A stretch of 8,271 bases of DNA from Halobacteriales archaeon (lineage in GTDB: Archaea > Halobacteriota > Halobacteria > Halobacteriales > SKSH01). The notes below the pieces were generated by a model. The model was not told where the DNA came from, did no database searches, and worked only from the letters and a program-made list of their open reading frames with translations. This document shows, one piece after another, positions 5,576 through 8,271 of the stretch (the stretch's first letter is position 1; every line of letters begins with the position of its first letter). The stretch lies in NCBI GenBank assembly GCA_007118075.1, contig SKSH01000013.1, positions 1-8,271 of the forward strand, read 5' to 3'. Made by a program: the position numbers and the translations under genes.

Positions 5576-6526
5576 ATGACACGCGGCGCACTGGTCGACA
5601 ACATCACGATTATGCTGAGCGATGCTGAGTACTTCGTGAGCGACCGCTGCGCCATCCGACCAAAGAGCTTCGATCTCGTGGCCAGACACGAGGATTCCAT
5701 CCTGTTTCTGAAAATTCTCGGCAACATCGATGCACTCGATCGCGGGACCGGAGTCGAGATGCGACGACTCGCCCAGCTGTTCGGTGGAACGGCGCTCGTC
5801 ATCGGTGTCCGGAGCCGAGACGAGGATCTCAAACCGAGTGTCGTCTACTTCCGACACGGTGTCCCGGTGATCAGTCCAGATACTGCCTTCGAGCTGTTCA
5901 TCGAGGAGGTTGATCCGCTGATCTACGCCGCCCCTGGTGGATTGTATGTCTCCATCGACAGCGACATCATCGAGGACGAACGCCGCGAGCGGGGATGGAG
6001 TCTCGGCCAGCTCGCTGATGAACTCGGAGTCTCCCGACGCACCGTCTCGAAATACGAAGACGGTATGAACGCCAGCATCGAGGTGGCGATGCGCCTTGAG
6101 GAGCTCTTCGAAGCCCCATTGACACGGCCAGTTGCACTGCTTGAAGAGGATGAACTCGTCGATCAACAACAGGGTGCGATGGACGACGAACCATCGACCG
6201 ACGAGGGACATACGGTCGAGTTACTCACTCATGCTGGCTTTCAGGCACATGCGATCGCTCGTGCACCGTTCAGAGCGGTCGGCCAGGATGAGGATACCGA
6301 GAAGGGGGTCGTCCTCACCGGCCAGTCGGTGTACAACCGAACCGCCAAGAAGCGGGCGAAGATCATGGGCTCGATCGGGAAGGTAACCGGTTCGCAATCG
6401 GTATACATCGTGGAACGAGCTCCGCACGACTCCATCGAGGGGACCGCCATCGTCGAGCGCCGGGAGATAGAGGATATCGAAGAGAGCGACGACCTCCGGA
6501 AGATCATCGACAGCCGAGCGAGCTGA
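5576..6526 (+). CDS. COG1395-type archaeal transcriptional regulator (central Cro/C1 HTH)
   Basis: A 316-residue archaeal regulator of the type annotated as putative HTH-type transcriptional regulatory protein. The central Cro/C1 HTH is at about 128-183, with SLGQLADELGVSRRTVSKYEDG (142-163) as the helix-turn-helix core. The N-terminal lobe (about 1-120) contains SFDLVARHEDSILFLKILGN, a pattern recalling the D-(x)n-K core of restriction-endonuclease-like folds (Asp33, Lys46) without an obvious middle acidic residue. The C-terminal lobe (about 212-316) aligns end to end with the N-terminal lobe in hydrophobic pattern. DNA targets are unknown. It has a strong TATA-like element at -27 and a repeat-rich upstream region, suggesting autoregulation. 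The acidic linker at 188-212 is typical of haloarchaea. Confidence 0.88.
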   Translation: MTRGALVDNITIMLSDAEYFVSDRCAIRPKSFDLVARHEDSILFLKILGNIDALDRGTGVEMRRLAQLFGGTALVIGVRSRDEDLKPSVVYFRHGVPVISPDTAFELFIEEVDPLIYAAPGGLYVSIDSDIIEDERRERGWSLGQLADELGVSRRTVSKYEDGMNASIEVAMRLEELFEAPLTRPVALLEEDELVDQQQGAMDDEPSTDEGHTVELLTHAGFQAHAIARAPFRAVGQDEDTEKGVVLTGQSVYNRTAKKRAKIMGSIGKVTGSQSVYIVERAPHDSIEGTAIVERREIEDIEESDDLRKIIDSRAS

Positions 6527-6580
6527 ACGGCCCGTAGACCGCAGTGAAACGGCTAATTTCCCCAAAGAACGCACCCGCAA

Positions 6581-6590
6581 GCGTTTTTTC
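6581..6590 (+). promoter_or_regulatory. T6 run: promoter element of the TRAM gene and/or upstream terminator
   Basis: GCGTTTTTTC carries a T6 run (6584-6589), 23-28 bases before the TRAM-protein ATG and 58-63 bases after the stop of the COG1395-type regulator gene. It can be read as a T-rich box A or as a T-stretch terminator; there is no hairpin in front of it. Confidence 0.42.
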
Positions 6591-6611
6591 TCCGCCTCCA
6601 GTACTACCCTC

Positions 6612-7085
6612 ATGGCTAACTGCCCGCTGGCAGATGAATGCCCCAGTTTTGCTGAACGAATTGAGGGGATGGGCTGTCAGCACTACGGCGATCGGGGTGG
6701 CCGTGAGTGGTGCAATCACTACCGCCAACCGATCAGCGATCTGAAGACGCAACCGGTCAAACCAGGGGAGGAGATCATCGTCGAGGTGGGCGACATCCAC
6801 GAGAGCGGTGCCGGCGTCGGACGGACCGAAGATGGCTTCATCGTGATGGTCGACGGCATCCTTCCTCCGGCACGGGCGAAGGTCCGGATCACTCGTGTCC
6901 ATTCGAATCACGCCCGTGCCGAGGAGGTCGAACGGCTCGAGCTCGAACCAGAGGAACCTGACGGTGATGATGAGGATGACGGTGAGTCGGCCGATGCTGG
7001 AGAGCCAGCGGAGGAAGACGAAGAGCAGGTCTCACCGCGACGTGAACGACTTGGCAGCCGAGAGAACTTCTGGGGCGGCGACTGA
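6612..7085 (+). CDS. TRAM-domain protein with N-terminal four-cysteine module
   Basis: A 157-residue cytosolic protein in three parts. Residues 1-40 hold four cysteines (Cys4, Cys10, Cys22, Cys34) plus His24 and His36, a possible zinc or iron-sulfur site. Residues about 49-108 form a TRAM domain (PGEEIIVEVGDIHESGAGVG, then GFIVMVDGILP and AKVRITRV), a beta-barrel that binds RNA in tRNA-modifying enzymes and in small archaeal TRAM proteins. Residues about 109-140 are a highly acidic, low-complexity tail, ending in a basic patch (SPRRERLGSR) and ENFWGGD. No methyltransferase or radical-SAM domain is attached, so an RNA chaperone or RNA-binding role is more likely than catalysis. It is convergent with the TbsP-like gene, 7 bases away. 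Confidence 0.85.
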   Translation: MANCPLADECPSFAERIEGMGCQHYGDRGGREWCNHYRQPISDLKTQPVKPGEEIIVEVGDIHESGAGVGRTEDGFIVMVDGILPPARAKVRITRVHSNHARAEEVERLELEPEEPDGDDEDDGESADAGEPAEEDEEQVSPRRERLGSRENFWGGD

Positions 7086-7092
7086 CCGGGGT

Positions 7093-7899
7093 TCAGGCGA
7101 TTCGACGCTCGGTCTCCTCAACGACCTCGATGGGAGAGGCGAGCGTGAGCGCTGGTTCAGCAAGTTTGAGACGCAAGCGAGGCCGACCCACCTCAATCGG
7201 TTCACTATCGGTCTCGATGAGGTGTGCATCCTCAAGCTGGGACTTCTTCCGGGAGAAGGTTGCCTTGCTGGCGAGTCCGATATCCTCGCCCCATTTGCTG
7301 ATATCGTAGAGTAGATCACCGTGTTTCGCCGCGACGAGCAGACTGATAACCACCTCATCGACGTTCCCATTGCCAGCGGACGCATCAACGAGACTGACGA
7401 AGTCCTCCCACCGATCGTCGCCGAGTCGATCGATCATGCTCCATTCCACACGAGAAAGCGGCGGCGTGCGCAGCGAGAATGCAGTTGCGTCATTGAACCG
7501 TCCGGCACAATCCGAGTAGATCGACTCAACGAACGTAGGATCGGTCGTCGTCAGCGCACCAGCGCTGGTGCCGACATCGATGATCGCCAGCATCCGTTCA
7601 CCGTCGACGGCGATTGATGACTTCGGTGGTGATTCCACCGTTCGTACCTCAAGCAGCTCCTCATGGACGAGGTCGGCTGTCCGACTGGCGATGGTAAACT
7701 CGCTGAGAGCCTGTTTCAGGGTGGTCACATCACCGAGTATCCGCATCGAAGTGAATTCGTCTGGATGATCGACACCCCAGTCGATGAGGGCGTTGAACAT
7801 CAACTCTGACGGGTTGACGACAATCGTCTCATCATTGAGGGACCGACACAGCTCGGCACAGACATCTGCCATGGAGTGGCCGACGAGGTGCTCATTCAT
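7093..7899 (-). CDS. tbsP: TbsP-like haloarchaeal transcriptional regulator
   Basis: A 268-residue regulator with an N-terminal sensing-type domain (about 1-150, containing NPSELMFNALIDWG, LKQALSEFTIASRTADLV and FSLRTPPLSR). A C-terminal winged helix follows at about 180-246 (DEVVISLLVAAKHGDLLYDISKWGED, then ASKATFSRKKSQLED and VGRPRLRLKL). The C-terminal block matches, from memory, the haloarchaeal TbsP family. In Haloferax volcanii TbsP acts with TrmB on gapII in the glycolysis/gluconeogenesis switch. The true start is taken as the ATG at 7899. The open frame continues to 7983, but that part is AT-rich and unlike the family, and a TATA-like TAAAATTAA lies 30-38 bases before 7899. A GTG at 7917 is a less likely start. 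The target in this organism is unknown. Confidence 0.82.
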   Translation of the reverse strand: MNEHLVGHSMADVCAELCRSLNDETIVVNPSELMFNALIDWGVDHPDEFTSMRILGDVTTLKQALSEFTIASRTADLVHEELLEVRTVESPPKSSIAVDGERMLAIIDVGTSAGALTTTDPTFVESIYSDCAGRFNDATAFSLRTPPLSRVEWSMIDRLGDDRWEDFVSLVDASAGNGNVDEVVISLLVAAKHGDLLYDISKWGEDIGLASKATFSRKKSQLEDAHLIETDSEPIEVGRPRLRLKLAEPALTLASPIEVVEETERRIA

Positions 7900-7928
7900 A
7901 ATAAGCCGATTATTCACCCTCCACTCCC

Positions 7929-7937
7929 TTAATTTTA
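7929..7937 (-). promoter_or_regulatory. TATA-like element of the TbsP-like gene
   Basis: The minus strand reads TAAAATTAA, 30-38 bases before the preferred ATG at 7899. This predicts a 5' leader of only a few bases. A purine-rich GGAGGGTGA (7920 to 7912) lies between the element and the start but is too far from the ATG for a standard Shine-Dalgarno. Confidence 0.45.
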
Positions 7938-7951
7938 CTGAATTCCACGGC

Positions 7952-7979
7952 AAATAAGCTAATTTATCAGCGAAATAAA
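7952..7979. repeat. AAATAA direct repeat (21-bp period) and TTTAT/ATAAA inverted repeat
   Basis: AAATAA occurs at 7952-7957 and 7973-7978, two helical turns apart. TTTAT (7963-7967) and ATAAA (7975-7979) form an inverted repeat with a 7-base spacer. The cluster lies 53-80 bases upstream of the TbsP-like start. The AT-rich background makes chance matches easy. Confidence 0.3.
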
Positions 7980-8105
7980 CCATCTACTGAACGATATCAG
8001 TCACTTCATCCAATAATGACGAGTTTTAAATATAGTCATAGATCCATCAGCACAATAATCGCATACTTAGACCGAATCATCCGAATTGGAGCAGTTCCTA
8101 TTGGT

Positions 8106-8123
8106 TTGTCGTGTTTCAGACAA
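8106..8123. repeat. Inverted repeat TTGTC-N8-GACAA
   Basis: An 18-bp dyad with 5-bp arms, 113-130 bases before the PadR-type start. The size suits a dimeric winged-helix regulator. Statistical support is modest. Confidence 0.35.
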
Positions 8124-8140
8124 CATTTGATTTCCGGGAG

Positions 8141-8158
8141 GTGGCTGAAAAGTGGCTG
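8141..8158 (+). repeat. Direct repeat GTGGCTG, 11-bp period
   Basis: GTGGCTG at 8141-8147 recurs at 8152-8158, one helical turn apart and just upstream of the two TATA-like elements before the PadR-type gene. It is a candidate site for a regulator contacting one DNA face. Confidence 0.42.
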
Positions 8159-8170
8159 TACGGTTTCGCG

Positions 8171-8178
8171 TTTATATC
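8171..8178 (+). promoter_or_regulatory. Distal TATA-like element
   Basis: TTTATATC is a good match to a haloarchaeal box A, but it is about 60 bases before the PadR-type ATG, so it would give a transcript with a leader of about 30-35 bases. It may be a second promoter for that gene. Confidence 0.4.
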
Positions 8179-8203
8179 CCACCGCAGATATTACCAAAAA
8201 GTC

Positions 8204-8211
8204 CATATATC
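8204..8211 (+). promoter_or_regulatory. TATA box of the PadR-type gene
   Basis: CATATATC has its TATAT core at 8206-8210, 26-30 bases before the ATG at 8236, preceded by an A-rich stretch (CCAAAAAG) in the BRE position. This is the expected geometry for a leaderless transcript and supports the start. Confidence 0.6.
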
Positions 8212-8235
8212 TACCGGTCATACAGATGTTCGACA

Positions 8236-8271
8236 ATGCACGATATCACCGGCTTCCAGCGAGACTTGCTG
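8236..8271 (+). CDS. PadR-family transcriptional regulator, partial (N-terminal 12 codons)
   Basis: Only twelve residues are in the window, MHDITGFQRDLL; the gene continues past the right edge. Haloarchaeal PadR-family winged-helix regulators commonly begin with an almost identical M-H-D-L-T-G-F-Q-R-D-L-L stretch, leading into the first helix of the winged helix. PadR proteins are cytosolic dimeric repressors, often of transporters or stress genes, but ligand and targets cannot be told here. The ATG at 8236 is backed by a TATA box 26-30 bases upstream. The gene is divergent from the TbsP-like regulator. Identification relies on a short match from memory. Confidence 0.62.
   Translation, partial: MHDITGFQRDLL

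Larger units (their letters stand above)
7900..8235. other. AT-rich divergent intergenic region between two regulator genes
   Basis: About 336 bases without a convincing gene and visibly richer in A and T than the rest of the window. It holds the promoter of the TbsP-like gene (minus strand), one strong and one possible TATA box for the PadR-type gene (plus strand), and several short direct and inverted repeats. Between about 7984 and 8100 I see nothing definite except an AT-rich patch, TTTTAAATATA, around 8023-8035, which could be a further promoter. No RNA gene or mobile-element end is recognisable. Confidence 0.6.

Noticed and set aside
5570..6211. Open frame of 213 codons opposite the COG1395-type regulator
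   Set aside because: Antisense to a gene with a clear HTH and a good promoter. No domain is recognisable.
6960..7030. GAT/GAG-rich repetitive stretch in the TRAM gene as a possible microsatellite
   Set aside because: It is simply the code for the acidic low-complexity tail, common in haloarchaeal proteins, and not a perfect tandem repeat.
7900..7983. 28-residue extension of the TbsP-like protein to the upstream start at 7983
   Set aside because: The segment is AT-rich, contains the probable TATA element and does not resemble the start of the family.
8036..8236. 66-codon minus-strand frame with TTG start
   Set aside because: It covers the promoter of the PadR-type gene, has no ribosome site or family resemblance, and is rich in Ile/Cys/Met/Lys unlike the window's real proteins.

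Overview
The window looks like a chromosomal stretch from a halophilic archaeon (class Halobacteria). The proteins are acidic, and several are family members known mainly or only from haloarchaea (a TbsP-like regulator, a TRAM-domain protein, the start of a PadR-type regulator). Many starts have an AT-rich or T-rich element about 25-30 bases upstream and no convincing Shine-Dalgarno sequence, as expected for leaderless haloarchaeal transcripts. I see no rRNA, tRNA, CRISPR array, insertion sequence or integrase. Apart from some regulatory DNA and one enzyme pair, this is ordinary core-type chromosome.

Left part, minus strand (about 1-2930): an MFS transporter, a small two-helix membrane protein, citrate synthase and the first 12 codons of a RidA-family protein lie head to tail in that transcription order. 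The gaps are only 45-53 bases. Each gap holds a T-run 27-30 (or 26-30) bases before the next start, which may serve both as terminator of the gene before it and as promoter of the gene after it.

Middle, plus strand (3019-5362): divergent from the transporter is a tight pair, an AstE/AspA-type zinc deacylase-like protein overlapping by 11 bases a PLP-dependent threonine-synthase-like enzyme with an N-terminal zinc ribbon. This is the most likely two-step metabolic unit here: deacylation or de-esterification of a substrate, then PLP chemistry on the freed amino acid. The deacylase has Asp where the family normally has its first zinc-ligand His. A small winged-helix regulator follows under its own promoter.

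Right part (5363-8271) is rich in regulators. A 213-base intergenic region packed with short repeats leads into a COG1395-type HTH regulator. Next come a four-cysteine TRAM-domain protein and, convergent with it across 7 bases, a TbsP-like regulator on the minus strand. An AT-rich divergent region of about 336 bases then ends at the first 12 codons of a PadR-family regulator on the plus strand.

How the genes fit together is partly inference. Citrate synthase and a TbsP-like regulator point to central carbon metabolism. RidA detoxifies the enamine/imine products of PLP lyases, so its presence near a threonine-synthase-like enzyme is suggestive, though the two are on opposite strands and about 3.9 kb apart.
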